DNA of 64,000 nt from an uncultured Pelagibacteraceae bacterium (GCA_902539165.1 CACBHY010000004.1:1-64000); one strand, 5' to 3'. Shown: positions 1 to 10,781, counted from the stretch's first letter. Notes: generated from the sequence alone by a model not told the origin. Program-made: numbers and translations.

Positions 1-1
1 A

Positions 2-814
2 CAGGAAAGATTAGAAAAAATTTCGATTTCAAATCAAAAACAAAAAGAACAAGAATTAAAAGTCAAACTTAAAGAACAGGCCTTAAAAGAAGAAATTAAA
101 CTTGAAAAACAAAGAAATAAAGACATCAAATTATTTCTAAGAAAAGAACAAGCTTTGTTAAGAATCGAGCAGGCTGAAAAACAAAAAAAATTTTTACAAC
201 AATTAAAATTAGAAAAACAAATTGAAAAATTTAGAGTTAGAGAAGTAAAAGAGTTAGAAAAATTAGAAAAAATATCATTAAAAGAAAAAAGAGAAGATTA
301 TGCGGGACTTCAGCAAAGAATAGAAAAATTAAAAGAGAAATATCGAATTATTAGAGATCAAAAAATAAGAGAAAGAGTAGAGGCATTAGGAGTAAAAATT
401 CAAGGAGATGAAGATAGAGAAACATTACTTAAAAAAGAAAAAGAATATACTTTAGCCAGACAAAAAATTGAATTTGCTCTAGAAAGTTTTTATAGGAGTG
501 CAAGTAGCTTAGTTTTTCAATTAAACAAAAGACATGTAACAAGACATATGTCGATTTTTAGATGTATAGATAGAAGATTTGAAACTGGTGAAATTTTTGT
601 GAAATGGGATGAAGCAATTGATGATGAATGGTTGTTATTAATTTATATCAAAGATAACTCACCAGATGAGGGGATAGTTATTGAAGATAAAACTAATCCT
701 GAAAAAAATATTTCCCATGAATTTAAAAATAATGAAATTTTTAAGGCCTCAGACACTATGGTAGATGCGCTCACTCAGTTAATTGCCAGAAAAAGAGCCA
801 AAAATACCAATTAA
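2..814 (+). CDS. Coiled-coil hypothetical protein, 5' end cut by the window
   Basis: The reading frame is open from base 2, so the gene starts upstream of the window; 270 codons are visible. The first ~150 visible residues are almost all Glu, Lys, Gln, Arg, Leu and Ile without Pro or Gly breaks, a long charged coiled coil. A more globular C-terminal part (about the last 100 residues) holds a Trp-rich patch (FVKWDEAIDDEWLLLIYI) that could be a small beta domain. A TTG at 155 is a possible internal start but lies mid-coil, so I do not treat it as the true start. Family not recognised and no function assigned. The next gene starts 30 bp downstream on the same strand. Confidence 0.75.
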   Translation, partial: QERLEKISISNQKQKEQELKVKLKEQALKEEIKLEKQRNKDIKLFLRKEQALLRIEQAEKQKKFLQQLKLEKQIEKFRVREVKELEKLEKISLKEKREDYAGLQQRIEKLKEKYRIIRDQKIRERVEALGVKIQGDEDRETLLKKEKEYTLARQKIEFALESFYRSASSLVFQLNKRHVTRHMSIFRCIDRRFETGEIFVKWDEAIDDEWLLLIYIKDNSPDEGIVIEDKTNPEKNISHEFKNNEIFKASDTMVDALTQLIARKRAKNTN

Positions 815-844
815 TTTATCCTAATTTTTTAAGTAATATCGTGA

Positions 845-1138
845 ATGCTTTACGGAACAATTTGTATGATAATTCTTTATGTAATCTTAAGCTACGTGCT
901 TGCATGGATAAGATATTTTAACAGTTTAGATTCTAGGTTAGGTCAATCAACTTGGAGATGGAGCTATGATTATCAAGTAGTTGGTGAGCGGGATATTTCA
1001 GATTTAGATGATAAAAATTTTGTAAGATTGAGAAGAAAAAGAAACAAAATCATAACGTTAATGTATTCTATAGTCTTGATTATGTTTTTATTATCAATGT
1101 CACTATTAAGTGAATTTATGATATTTTTTTTAGCTTAA
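845..1138 (+). CDS. Small membrane protein with two predicted helices, unknown function
   Basis: 97 residues. A hydrophobic N-terminal helix (about residues 5-22) is followed by a polar middle containing RLGQSTWRWSYDYQVVGERD, then a basic stretch (RLRRKRNK, about residues 61-68) and a second hydrophobic helix to the C-terminus. The positive residues before the second helix suggest this loop is cytoplasmic. I do not recognise the family. It follows the coiled-coil gene by 30 bp and may be co-transcribed with it. Its stop codon lies inside the TTAA palindrome shared with the convergent DCC-family gene. Confidence 0.65.
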   Translation: MLYGTICMIILYVILSYVLAWIRYFNSLDSRLGQSTWRWSYDYQVVGERDISDLDDKNFVRLRRKRNKIITLMYSIVLIMFLLSMSLLSEFMIFFLA

Positions 1139-1482
1139 TTTTTTAATTGTTTTTTATTTTTCAGATATAAAAAATAAGCAATTACCTCATACCCATATTT
1201 AAAAATAAAAAATACGCCTGGCAATTTAAAAAATTTATATAAAAAACGATATTTAGGTATTTTTTTCCAAACAATTAAAAAAGCTTCTGCTCCTTCTAAA
1301 ATTTTATCTTCCGTTTTCACGTGTAGACGTCTTAAAAGCTGCTTATCATTTTTACTTGTTTCTTTTTCTGCAGTTTCATTATTGGTTATATCAATCCAAT
1401 CAATCTCTTTAATTTTCTCTTTTTTGTACAAATTTATTTCAGATCTACAAATTTTACATGAATTATTAAAATATACTTTCAT
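1135..1482 (-). CDS. DCC-family (DUF393) thiol-disulfide oxidoreductase-like protein
   Basis: 115 residues from the ATG at 1482. The frame stays open to 1689, but that extension runs into the divergent tldD gene, and the family begins with a beta-strand as in MKVYFNNSCKICRSEI, so the short form is chosen. The N-terminal CxxC (SCKIC, Cys at about residues 9 and 12) fits the DCC/DUF393 pattern, where a thioredoxin-like fold is inferred; the usual Asp before the first Cys is Asn here. The C-terminal half is aromatic and hydrophobic (LPGVFFIFKYGYEVIAYFLY) and may be membrane associated. Physiological role unknown. Divergent from tldD across 86 bp. Confidence 0.7.
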   Translation of the reverse strand: MKVYFNNSCKICRSEINLYKKEKIKEIDWIDITNNETAEKETSKNDKQLLRRLHVKTEDKILEGAEAFLIVWKKIPKYRFLYKFFKLPGVFFIFKYGYEVIAYFLYLKNKKQLKN

Positions 1483-1568
1483 TTCTTGAGTAAATATCTT
1501 TTTTGAAAAAATTGTACATGTGTTAAAAGGGCAGTTGAAAAGTACATTTAAACAAGTATTTAAAGCTA

Positions 1569-2981
1569 ATGAGTAACTTCTTCGATAAATCAGATTTAAC
1601 CAGAAAAGATGCAGATCAAATAGTATCTGATACATTGAATAATTGTGACGATGGAGAGTTGTATTTAGAAGACTCCAAATCAGAGTCAATTGTTTTAGAT
1701 GACAATAAAATCAAAAGTTCAAATTATAGTTCGGATCTAGGATTTGGTTTAAGAGCCATATCTGGTGAGGTCGTTGCTTATTCCTATTCAAATGAAATAT
1801 CTAAAAACTCTTTAAAAAGTTCTTCAGAAAATCTTCAGTCAACTCTTAAATCAGTGAAAGGAACTTATAATTATGAAATTCCAAAATCTAATAAAAAATT
1901 TTATAAAGATATAAATCCAATAGAACAAAAAACTTTAAATTCAAAATTGGAGGTTTTGAATAAAGTAAATGAATATTTAAGAAAAAAAGATAGTGCTGTT
2001 AAACAAGTCACAGCAAATTTTTTAGGTGAACATAAATCAATTGAAATTATTAGATCAGGGGGAGAAGCTATAACAGATATACGACCACTAGTGAGATTTA
2101 ATGTTTCTGTAATGTTAGAAAAAAATGGTAGAAAAGAAACAGGTGGTTATGGTATTGGAGGTAGACAGTCTTATGAGGATTATCTTGAAAATGATAACTG
2201 GAAAAATGTTTGTGAAGAAGCTTTCAGGATTGCCTCAGTAAATCTTGAGAGCAAACCCGCGCCTGCTGGTGAAATGAAAGTAGTATTAGGACCAGGTTGG
2301 CCAGCAATATTAATTCACGAGGCAATTGGTCATGGATTAGAGGGAGATTTTAACAGAAAAAAAACCTCCGCATTTCATAACCTGATGGGCCAAAAAGTTG
2401 CAAGTGAAGGTGTAACAATTGTCGATGATGGCACAATTGATAATAGGAGGGGCAGTTTGACTATAGATGACGAAGGTACTCCAACTGAAAGAACTGTTTT
2501 AATTGAAAACGGAATTTTAAAAAATTTTATGCAAGATAGGCTGAACGCTCGTTTGATGAATACGCGGTCAACTGGCTCAGGAAGAAGAGAGAATTACAGA
2601 CATGTCGTGTTGCCAAGAATGAGAAACACTATGATGTTGAGTGGAAAACAAACCCAAGATGAAATGATTAGGTCAGTTGATAAAGGTATTTTTGCCGTAA
2701 GTTTTGGTGGCGGACAAGTTGATATAACTTCAGGAAAATTTGTATTTAATTGTACAGAGGCATACGAAATTATTAACGGTCAAATTGGATCCCCAATAAA
2801 AGGTGCAACTTTAATTGGTGATGGTCCCTCAATTTTAAAAGAAGTTTCAATGGTTGGAAATGATATGAAGTTAGATCCAGGAATTGGAACATGCGGAAAG
2901 GCTGGCCAAGGAGTTCCAGTCGGTGTTGCACAACCCTCAATTTTAATTGACAAAATGACCGTTGGTGGAACAAAACTTTAA
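1569..2981 (+). CDS. tldD: Metalloprotease TldD
   Basis: 470 residues, typical TldD length. The family's zinc protease motif is visible as HEAIGHGLEGD (first His about residue 250), with the downstream glycine-rich C-terminus ending GVAQPSILIDKMTVGGTKL. TldD pairs with TldE/PmbA in a heterodimeric cytoplasmic protease known in other bacteria to process modified peptides such as microcins and to degrade CcdA; the native substrate in marine bacteria is unknown. pmbA begins 3 nt after the stop, so the two subunits are co-transcribed. No peptide-modification or bacteriocin gene is nearby, so a housekeeping role is the safer inference. Confidence 0.95.
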   Translation: MSNFFDKSDLTRKDADQIVSDTLNNCDDGELYLEDSKSESIVLDDNKIKSSNYSSDLGFGLRAISGEVVAYSYSNEISKNSLKSSSENLQSTLKSVKGTYNYEIPKSNKKFYKDINPIEQKTLNSKLEVLNKVNEYLRKKDSAVKQVTANFLGEHKSIEIIRSGGEAITDIRPLVRFNVSVMLEKNGRKETGGYGIGGRQSYEDYLENDNWKNVCEEAFRIASVNLESKPAPAGEMKVVLGPGWPAILIHEAIGHGLEGDFNRKKTSAFHNLMGQKVASEGVTIVDDGTIDNRRGSLTIDDEGTPTERTVLIENGILKNFMQDRLNARLMNTRSTGSGRRENYRHVVLPRMRNTMMLSGKQTQDEMIRSVDKGIFAVSFGGGQVDITSGKFVFNCTEAYEIINGQIGSPIKGATLIGDGPSILKEVSMVGNDMKLDPGIGTCGKAGQGVPVGVAQPSILIDKMTVGGTKL

Positions 2982-2984
2982 TCC

Positions 2985-4301
2985 ATGATAAAAGATCAAG
3001 AGTATTTAAATTCAAAAGCTTCCTATTGTTTAGATATTGCAAGAAAAAATGGAGCAACTGATGCAAGTGTAATGATAGGGCATTCAATTTCTGAAACTGT
3101 CAATTTTAGGAATAAAAATTTAGACGAGTCTAATAGATCTGATGATTTAGCGTTTAGCATCAACACTTATATAGGTAAAAAAAAATCCTCAATCTCTTCT
3201 TCAAATTTATTGGACGAAAATTTAAAGACTTTGATTGAAAAATGTATTGAAACTACAAAAATTACTCCTGAGGACGAATTTAATTCTTTGCCAGACAAAG
3301 ATTTGTTAGCTTATAATTTAAAAAATTTAAATCTTTATGATGATACACATATAGAAAATATCAAAAAAATAGAATACCTAAAAGAGTTAGAAGATGTGGC
3401 GTCTAAAGAAGATAATATAGTAAATACAGAATCAAGTTTTTCTGAAAAAAAATCAAATTTTATCTTAGCAAATAGCGTCGGTTTTTCTGGAGGCTATAGA
3501 ACTTCAACTTTTACTTCTTCTTGTGTGACAGTTGCTAAGGATGAGAAAAGTATGGAACGAGATTATGAATATTCTAGTAAAAGATATCTAAATGACATCA
3601 AGGACCCCAAAACATTGGGAAAACTTACAAGTGATCGTACAATTAAAAAGCTTAGTCCAAATAAAATAGGGAGTGAGAAACTAAGTATTATTTTTGACAA
3701 AAGAATAGCAAAAGGTATGCTAAGTGCATTTGCTAGTGCGATTTCAGCTTCTGCAATAGCAAGAGGCACATCATTCCTAAAAGATCAAATCGATAAGCAA
3801 ATTTTTTCTGAAACTATAAATATATTTGATAAACCTGACATAATTAAAGGAGTAGGGTCAAAAAACTTTGATTCAGAGGGCGTTAAGTCTGAAACGTTAA
3901 AACTTGTAGAAGCAGGTGTGCTTAAAAAATATCTTTTAGATACATATAATGGAAAAAAATTGAATTTGAAATCTAATGGCAGAAGTGGTGGAACAACTAA
4001 CCTTTATTTTGAAAATGGAAAATGTAGCTATGAAGAACTATTGAGAATGAATTCAAAAAGTATTTATGTTACGGAGACTATTGGTCATGGAACAAATGTA
4101 GTAACTGGAGATTACTCGGTTGGCGCTACTGGTTTTTTAGTTGAAGACGGAGAATTTAAATTTCCAGTAAATGAAATAACCATTGCAGGAAATTTTAAAG
4201 AAATGTTTAAAAATATAATCTTAGCAAATGATTTGGATTTTGAATATTCAACCAATTCACCTACCATGATGATTGAAGGTATGACAGTAGCTGGTAAATG
4301 A
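2985..4301 (+). CDS. pmbA: TldE/PmbA subunit of the TldD-TldE protease
   Basis: 438 residues, homologous in layout to TldD but without the HExxH zinc motif, as expected for the non-catalytic partner. Recognisable features are the N-terminal helix-strand region with NGATDASVMIGHS and the conserved C-terminal block around TIGHGTNVVTGDYSVGATGF followed by NEITIAGNFKEMF. It starts 3 nt after tldD and overlaps the next gene by ATGA (4298-4301), so the three genes form one transcription unit. Assigned from motif layout and adjacency. Confidence 0.93.
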   Translation: MIKDQEYLNSKASYCLDIARKNGATDASVMIGHSISETVNFRNKNLDESNRSDDLAFSINTYIGKKKSSISSSNLLDENLKTLIEKCIETTKITPEDEFNSLPDKDLLAYNLKNLNLYDDTHIENIKKIEYLKELEDVASKEDNIVNTESSFSEKKSNFILANSVGFSGGYRTSTFTSSCVTVAKDEKSMERDYEYSSKRYLNDIKDPKTLGKLTSDRTIKKLSPNKIGSEKLSIIFDKRIAKGMLSAFASAISASAIARGTSFLKDQIDKQIFSETINIFDKPDIIKGVGSKNFDSEGVKSETLKLVEAGVLKKYLLDTYNGKKLNLKSNGRSGGTTNLYFENGKCSYEELLRMNSKSIYVTETIGHGTNVVTGDYSVGATGFLVEDGEFKFPVNEITIAGNFKEMFKNIILANDLDFEYSTNSPTMMIEGMTVAGK

Positions 4302-5269
4302 CCAGTTATTGTGTGATTGGTTCAGGAATTTCTGGCGCAACAATCGCTAATCTTTTAAGTAAAAAATATTCTGTAGATGTGTATGATAAGGCCAGAGGTC
4401 CTGGAGGAAGATCTAATCATAAAAGACTTGATAAACTAAGAGGGTTTGATCATGGCACTCAATATATTTCTCCAAAAAGTACAGCTTTTAAAAAATTTAC
4501 TAAAAAATTAATTGATAAAAAAGTTTTAAAAGTCTGGGGAGGAGAACATAAATTTTTAAGTGTAACCAAAAAAGAGAATAAAAATCATCTTAAAATTATT
4601 GGAAGAAAAGGAAATAATGACTTAAGTAAACACTTATTAAAAAATATTAAGTGTTATTTTGGCAAAGAATTAAAAAAAATTAATTATCAAAATCGAATTT
4701 GGAAATTAATTTTTAATAATGGGGACATTAAAAATTACGAAAATTTAATTTTAACTTGTCCATTTCCACAATTACAGAAACTATCAAAAAAATATATTAG
4801 CCATAGATTTATAAATAATAAGATCAAGATGGATGCAAATATTACAGTTATGATAGAAATTAAAAAAACTAATATAAATTTTAGTAGTTTTTTATTTAAT
4901 GATAAAATTTTAGGGTGGGCTGGTAAAGAGAATAGCAAAAACAGGTTTAAGAGCAATACAGATCTTTGGACACTACAGAGCACATTTAATTGGGCAAACA
5001 AAAAAATAAATAATAACAAAGAAAACAAAAATTTAAATTCTAAAATTTTAATTAACAAATTTTTTCAATTAGTAGGAATAAAAAAAACAAAAGTACTTTT
5101 CTCACTAAATCATGGATGGAAATATTCATCGAATGGTAAACCTCTTAAAATTAAAAGTTATTGGAATTCTCGATTAAATTTAGGTGTTTGTGCTGATTGG
5201 TTTAATGGTCCAAGACTTGAATCTGGTTGGATAAGTGCCAACAACCTTTATAAAAAAATTATTAAATAA
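4298..5269 (+). CDS. Renalase-like FAD/NAD(P)-dependent oxidoreductase
   Basis: 323 residues. An N-terminal Rossmann dinucleotide motif, VIGSGISGATIANLL (GxGxxG at residues 8-13), is followed by the acidic end of strand 2 (VDVYDKARGPGGRS), where the GGR motif is typical of the amine-oxidase/renalase-like flavoproteins. A C-terminal FAD contact is suggested by LGVCADWFNGPRLESGWISA. The substrate is not predictable; relatives are annotated as deaminating or NADPH-related oxidases. It overlaps pmbA by 4 nt. The downstream convergent gene ends only 2 bp away. Confidence 0.8.
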   Translation: MTSYCVIGSGISGATIANLLSKKYSVDVYDKARGPGGRSNHKRLDKLRGFDHGTQYISPKSTAFKKFTKKLIDKKVLKVWGGEHKFLSVTKKENKNHLKIIGRKGNNDLSKHLLKNIKCYFGKELKKINYQNRIWKLIFNNGDIKNYENLILTCPFPQLQKLSKKYISHRFINNKIKMDANITVMIEIKKTNINFSSFLFNDKILGWAGKENSKNRFKSNTDLWTLQSTFNWANKKINNNKENKNLNSKILINKFFQLVGIKKTKVLFSLNHGWKYSSNGKPLKIKSYWNSRLNLGVCADWFNGPRLESGWISANNLYKKIIK

Positions 5270-5271
5270 AT

Positions 5272-5952
5272 TTATTCAAATTTTTTAACTCTGTATTCCC
5301 AGTTTCCCATTCGAGAATAGGTTACTTTAAGAATTAAAGCATTTTTTTTGTTAAACCAAATATCAAAGTTTAACCTTTTATCCTCAGGAATAGACATATC
5401 TTTTGATGTTAATTTAAAATGCTCTACTTCATATGTATTCCCATATAATTCGATCTTTTCCTTTTTGATAAAAGTTACTACTTGTTCCTTAATACTCCCA
5501 GAAATCGGGCTTATTTGAGAGTTCGTTTGAAGAATTTTGTGACTCCACCAATTTCCAATAACGTTTTCAATTGATGCGCTACCTGTATACGACGAACCTT
5601 TAATCTCATATTTATTTTCTTTATCATTTAATTTTAGTTGAACGTATTTATCTTTTTTATTTTGTTGTGTCTTTGAGTTAAAAGAAATCAATTTATCTTT
5701 ATCATATATTTCCTCACCATAACTTTCTACTTCAAAAATACTTGCACCAAATAATTTAATAGTAAATTTAAATTGATTTGTGACAATCGTATTATCCAAA
5801 TCCTTTTTAAAAAAATAGTAATTGTAACCAATAACCTCACCATTCCTTAAAACTTCCATCTCTATTTTACTAAACTTATTGTAGTGAGCCATATGAGCAT
5901 TACTATTTAATGAAAAAGTTAGCAGAATAATTAAAAATAGAAATTTTTTCAT
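5272..5952 (-). CDS. Exported DUF6134-like protein, unknown function
   Basis: 226 residues with a clear signal peptide (MKKFLFLIILLTFSLNSNA, cleavage probably after residue 19). The mature part is beta-rich, alternating short polar and hydrophobic stretches, with WWSHKILQTNSQISPISG and a C-terminal LILKVTYSRMGNWEYRVKKFE. The layout (a leading 'EVLRNGEVIGYNYYFF' strand pair and a terminal K/R-rich strand) resembles the DUF6134 periplasmic family; this is pattern recognition rather than a search. It may bind a lipid or polymer, but nothing visible establishes that. It stands alone, divergent from the downstream membrane protein gene. Confidence 0.7.
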   Translation of the reverse strand: MKKFLFLIILLTFSLNSNAHMAHYNKFSKIEMEVLRNGEVIGYNYYFFKKDLDNTIVTNQFKFTIKLFGASIFEVESYGEEIYDKDKLISFNSKTQQNKKDKYVQLKLNDKENKYEIKGSSYTGSASIENVIGNWWSHKILQTNSQISPISGSIKEQVVTFIKKEKIELYGNTYEVEHFKLTSKDMSIPEDKRLNFDIWFNKKNALILKVTYSRMGNWEYRVKKFE

Positions 5953-6001
5953 AACATTACTTTAATAGACTTTGAATTTAAAAGAAGTAATTTATTAAAT
6001 A

Positions 6002-6649
6002 ATGTTTTTGAAAATAAAAAAAATACCGAAAGTAATCTGGAGCTCTCAAAAACCATATGATTTAAAACCAGGATTCTTAACATTATTTTTTTGTTGTTTT
6101 GGTTTGGTGTTATTTGGTTTAGGTGAAGGATTATTAATTGTTTCTTTTACAGGAGCTTCTCCTTGGAGTGTTTTGGCTCAAGGTATTTCTCTAAATGTAA
6201 ACCTAAGTATTGGAATGATTACATTTTTAATAAGTATCTTCGTTTTAATTTTATGGATACCACTTGGTCAAAAACTAGGTATTGCAACTATTTTAAATGC
6301 TATAATAATTGCAGTAATGATTGATGTTTGTATAAAATACGTTCCTACACCATCAAATTATTATAACCAATTAATCTTAGCTATAGTTTCAGTTATTACA
6401 GTAGGAATTGGGGGTGGCATCTATTTAGTCTCAAACTTAGGCGCAGGACCTAGAGATGGTTTGATGGTAGGTTTACAAAAAAAAACAAATTTACCTATAG
6501 CCTTGGTTAGAGCAACACTTGAAATTTCGGTTGTTAGTGTTGGTTGGTATTTAGGAGGGGTAGTTGGAATTGGAACTTTGTTATTTGCTTTCGGTATTGG
6601 TCCATGTGTTGCATTTGGGCTTTATTTAGTAGATAAAATATTCAACTAG
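6002..6649 (+). CDS. YczE/YitT-like integral membrane protein
   Basis: 215 residues with about five hydrophobic segments. The pattern GLGEGLLIVSFTGASPWSVLAQGIS near the N-terminus and NLGAGPRDGLMVGL in the middle match the repeated G-x-x-P-W/D-G motif of the YczE/YyaS/YitT family (COG2364). These are inner-membrane proteins of unknown transport or regulatory function. The gene is monocistronic, starts 49 bp from the divergent DUF6134-like gene and shares its stop (within CTAG, 6646-6649) with the convergent typA. Confidence 0.75.
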   Translation: MFLKIKKIPKVIWSSQKPYDLKPGFLTLFFCCFGLVLFGLGEGLLIVSFTGASPWSVLAQGISLNVNLSIGMITFLISIFVLILWIPLGQKLGIATILNAIIIAVMIDVCIKYVPTPSNYYNQLILAIVSVITVGIGGGIYLVSNLGAGPRDGLMVGLQKKTNLPIALVRATLEISVVSVGWYLGGVVGIGTLLFAFGIGPCVAFGLYLVDKIFN

Positions 6650-8472
6650 GCAGCAGCACCAGATTTTTCACTTCTTTTTCTTTCATGCGGATCAAGAATT
6701 GATTTTCTTAATCTACATGAGTCTGGAGTGATCTCTAATGCCTCATCAGTATTAAGCATGCTTAGTTGTTCTGCTATAGACATTTTTCTCACAGGAGTTA
6801 GCACAACGTTTTCATCTGTCCCTTGAGTTCTCATGTTTGTTAATTTTTTACCCTTCATAACATTAATTATCATATCACCTGGTTTTGGTGACAATCCCAC
6901 AATCATACCTGGATAAACAGGATCGTTGTGAGTGACAAACATTTCCCCTCTTGCCTGTAAATTAAATATTGCAAATGCAACAGCTTTTCCTAGCTCCATT
7001 GCAATTAAAGCACCATTTCTTCTACCTTCCATATCGCCCTCAAATGGACCATAGTTGTGAAATATTCTATTAATTACTCCATTTCCTTTTGTAAGTGTTA
7101 GAAACCTGCTTGTGTAACCCATTAAACCCCTAGTTGGAGCATGAAAAATTAACCTTTTTTTATTTTTTCCAGTGTCTTTTAAATCAATTAGTTTACCTTT
7201 TCTTCTATTCATAGAGTCTATTACTTTAGATGAATATTCTTCATCTAGATCCATTGTTATTTCCTCTATCGGCTCGAGTTTTACACCTTTGTCATCGGTT
7301 TTGTAGAGAACTTTAGGAGGACTAACTGTTAATTCAAATCCTTCTCTTCTCATTTGAGTTAATAAAATTTCTAGCATTAATTCTCCTCTACCGCTTACAA
7401 CATATGAGTCGTTTCCTTCATTTTCACTGAAAGTAATTCCAACATTATTTTGAGCCTCCTGAATTAATCTTTCTCTTATTTGTGTGCTAGTAAGTTTTTT
7501 ACCTTCTGTTCCTGCAAGAGGCGAAGTATTTACTGTAATAGTTATCGACATAGTAGGGGGATCTATAGGCGTTGCTGAAATTGGCTCATTTACGTCTAAA
7601 TCACATATAGTGTCCGCAACATTTGCTTTTTCTAGACCAGCTATAACCACAATATCTCCAGCCTCTCCAATTTCTATTGGAACTTTTTTAGTTCCTTCGT
7701 ATCTAAAAATTTTAGTTAGTTTTCCTTCGTCTACTTTTTCACCTTTTAAATTAATAGCTTTTATTGATTGATTAGCTTTTGCAGTTCCTTGAGTAATTCT
7801 ACCCACTAAACTTCTTCCTAAAAAACTATCTGCGTAAAGAAGAGTAGACAGCATAGCAAAGGGCTTTTCTTTTTCAAAATTTGCAGGTTTTACGTGGTTG
7901 AGAATTAAATCCAACAGAGGATTTAAATTTTCTCTTGGACCATTTTCTTCTGTATCAGCCCATCCTGATCTACCGCTTGCATATAAAACTGGAAAATCCA
8001 ATTGTTCTTCGTTAGCGTCTAAACTTACAAACAAATCGAATGTTTCATCTAATACTTCGTTAGCTCTTTGATCGGCTTTATCAAGTTTATTAATTACAAC
8101 GATAGGTTTTAGTCCTTGTTTTAAAGCTTTAGATAACACGAATTTTGTTTGAGGCATTACTCCTTCTGCTGAGTCTATAAGTAATAGAGCGCCATCGGCC
8201 ATACTTAAAACTCGTTCAACTTCTGCTGCAAAATCTCTATGCCCTGGAGTATCAATTATATTTATTCTTGTATCCTTCCAATTTATAGACGCAGGTTTGG
8301 CTAAAATTGTAATTCCTCTCTCTTTTTCTAACTCACCCGAATCCATTAATCTTTCATCAACCACTTCGTTTTCTCTAAATGACCCACTTTGTTTCATTAA
8401 ATTATCAATCAAAGTAGTTTTGCCATGGTCTACATGGGCTATAATAGTGATGTTTCTTATATCATTGCTCAT
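6646..8472 (-). CDS. typA: Translational GTPase TypA/BipA
   Basis: 608 residues, full length for the family. GTPase motifs are all visible: G1 AHVDHGKTT (about residues 12-20), the switch I RGITI, G3 DTPGH, and G4 NKLD. After the G domain come the EF-G-like beta-barrel and the C-terminal BipA domain, including GRGELMLEILLTQMRREGFE and the C-terminal GTDENVVLTPVRKMSIAEQL. TypA binds 70S ribosomes and supports ribosome assembly and growth under stress, including cold. The short Ala tail (KSGAAA) ends on the CTAG shared with the convergent membrane protein gene. A 38-residue ORF lies upstream on the same strand. Confidence 0.97.
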   Translation of the reverse strand: MSNDIRNITIIAHVDHGKTTLIDNLMKQSGSFRENEVVDERLMDSGELEKERGITILAKPASINWKDTRINIIDTPGHRDFAAEVERVLSMADGALLLIDSAEGVMPQTKFVLSKALKQGLKPIVVINKLDKADQRANEVLDETFDLFVSLDANEEQLDFPVLYASGRSGWADTEENGPRENLNPLLDLILNHVKPANFEKEKPFAMLSTLLYADSFLGRSLVGRITQGTAKANQSIKAINLKGEKVDEGKLTKIFRYEGTKKVPIEIGEAGDIVVIAGLEKANVADTICDLDVNEPISATPIDPPTMSITITVNTSPLAGTEGKKLTSTQIRERLIQEAQNNVGITFSENEGNDSYVVSGRGELMLEILLTQMRREGFELTVSPPKVLYKTDDKGVKLEPIEEITMDLDEEYSSKVIDSMNRRKGKLIDLKDTGKNKKRLIFHAPTRGLMGYTSRFLTLTKGNGVINRIFHNYGPFEGDMEGRRNGALIAMELGKAVAFAIFNLQARGEMFVTHNDPVYPGMIVGLSPKPGDMIINVMKGKKLTNMRTQGTDENVVLTPVRKMSIAEQLSMLNTDEALEITPDSCRLRKSILDPHERKRSEKSGAAA

Positions 8473-8557
8473 AAAATGTGGTTCTTATACCTATTTAATT
8501 ATTTTTTAAAACTTAAAAAAAACAAACGTTTAGTGAAGATTTTATTAAATTTGATGA

Positions 8558-8674
8558 TTAATTTGGTTTTTTTTGCTTTTCTTTTTTAAGTTTCCTTTTT
8601 TCTTTAAAACTTAATTTTGCTTTTTTTTTAATACTGGAATCTTTAAAGGATTTTCCACTATATCTTTTTGACAT
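8558..8674 (-). CDS. Small Lys-rich ORF (38 aa), hypothetical
   Basis: Reading the minus strand from the ATG at 8674 gives a 38-residue frame, MSKRYSGKSFKDSSIKKKAK then LSFKEKRKLKKEKQKKPN, with no internal stop. Nearly half of the residues are Lys or Arg. It sits between the groL terminator (8694-8719) and typA. No Shine-Dalgarno sequence is visible, but few genes here have one. The strongly basic tail might suit nucleic-acid or ribosome contact; this is inference only. The AT-rich DNA makes Lys-rich frames easy to find by chance, hence moderate confidence. Confidence 0.45.
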   Translation of the reverse strand: MSKRYSGKSFKDSSIKKKAKLSFKEKRKLKKEKQKKPN

Positions 8675-8690
8675 ATAATTATTTTACCCA

Positions 8691-8719
8691 AAAAAAAGGC
8701 CATCATAAGATGGCCTTTT
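8691..8719 (-). terminator. Rho-independent terminator of groS-groL
   Basis: An 11-bp perfect inverted repeat (8694-8704 with 8709-8719; core GGCCATC/GATGGCC, loop of 4) is followed on the minus strand by a run of seven T (complement of 8691-8697). It lies about 21-50 bp past the groL stop codon. It is the clearest intrinsic terminator in the window. Confidence 0.9.
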
Positions 8720-8740
8720 AAATTTTATATTTGAGTGGGG

Positions 8741-10420
<1,680 letters not shown>

Positions 10421-10425
10421 TTAAA

Positions 10426-10716
10426 TTACTTACCTGAAATACCCATAATGTCAGACTCTTTCATTATGCTGTATTCTTTACCATCAATTTTGACTTCAGT
10501 TCCTGACCATTTGCCAAATAAAACTTTGTCACCAATTTTAACATCCATTGGAATAGTTTTACCATCTTCAGTTTTTGCACCGCCTCCGATAGCAACTATT
10601 TTACCTTCTTGAGGTTTTTCTTGTGCAGTATCTGGGATGATAATTCCGCCAGCAGTTTTCTCGCTACTGTCTAATACTTCTATTAATACTCTGTCATGTA
10701 ACGGTTTAAATTTCAT
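10426..10716 (-). CDS. groS: Co-chaperonin GroES (10 kDa)
   Basis: 96 residues, normal GroES length. Begins [20 protein letters not shown], then the mobile loop ([19 protein letters not shown], about residues 20-38), and ends with the roof and C-terminal strands [20 protein letters not shown]. It caps the GroEL ring. First gene of the groS-groL operon; groL starts 23 bp downstream. A strong SD and a candidate heat-shock promoter lie upstream. Confidence 0.98.
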   Translation of the reverse strand: MKFKPLHDRVLIEVLDSSEKTAGGIIIPDTAQEKPQEGKIVAIGGGAKTEDGKTIPMDVKIGDKVLFGKWSGTEVKIDGKEYSIMKESDIMGISGK

Positions 10717-10720
10717 AAAA

Positions 10721-10728
10721 TCTCCTTT
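10721..10728 (-). promoter_or_regulatory. Strong Shine-Dalgarno for groS
   Basis: AAAGGAGA on the minus strand, 4 nt before the groS ATG at 10716. It fixes the start and fits a highly expressed gene. Confidence 0.75.
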
Positions 10729-10751
10729 ATAATTCTATATAAATATGACCT

Positions 10752-10781
10752 TCATATAGATATTTCGTTGTCTATTTCAAG
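10752..10781 (-). promoter_or_regulatory. Candidate RpoH (sigma-32) promoter of groS-groL
   Basis: On the minus strand, CTTGAA (10776-10781) is followed after 16 nt by CTATATGA (10752-10759). This resembles the alphaproteobacterial sigma-32 pattern (CTTGAA, 16-17 nt spacer, CYTATAT). It lies 36-65 nt upstream of the groS ATG. A second CTTGAA occurs 20 bp further upstream (10796-10801). No CIRCE inverted repeat was seen. Predicted by eye only. Confidence 0.5.

Noticed and set aside
1483-1689. N-terminal extension of the DCC-family gene
   Set aside because: It runs antisense into tldD and lacks family similarity; ATG 1482 gives the normal start.
2985-4301. TldD/TldE as evidence of a RiPP or microcin cluster
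   Set aside because: No precursor peptide, modification enzyme or dedicated exporter is near; a general role is more likely.
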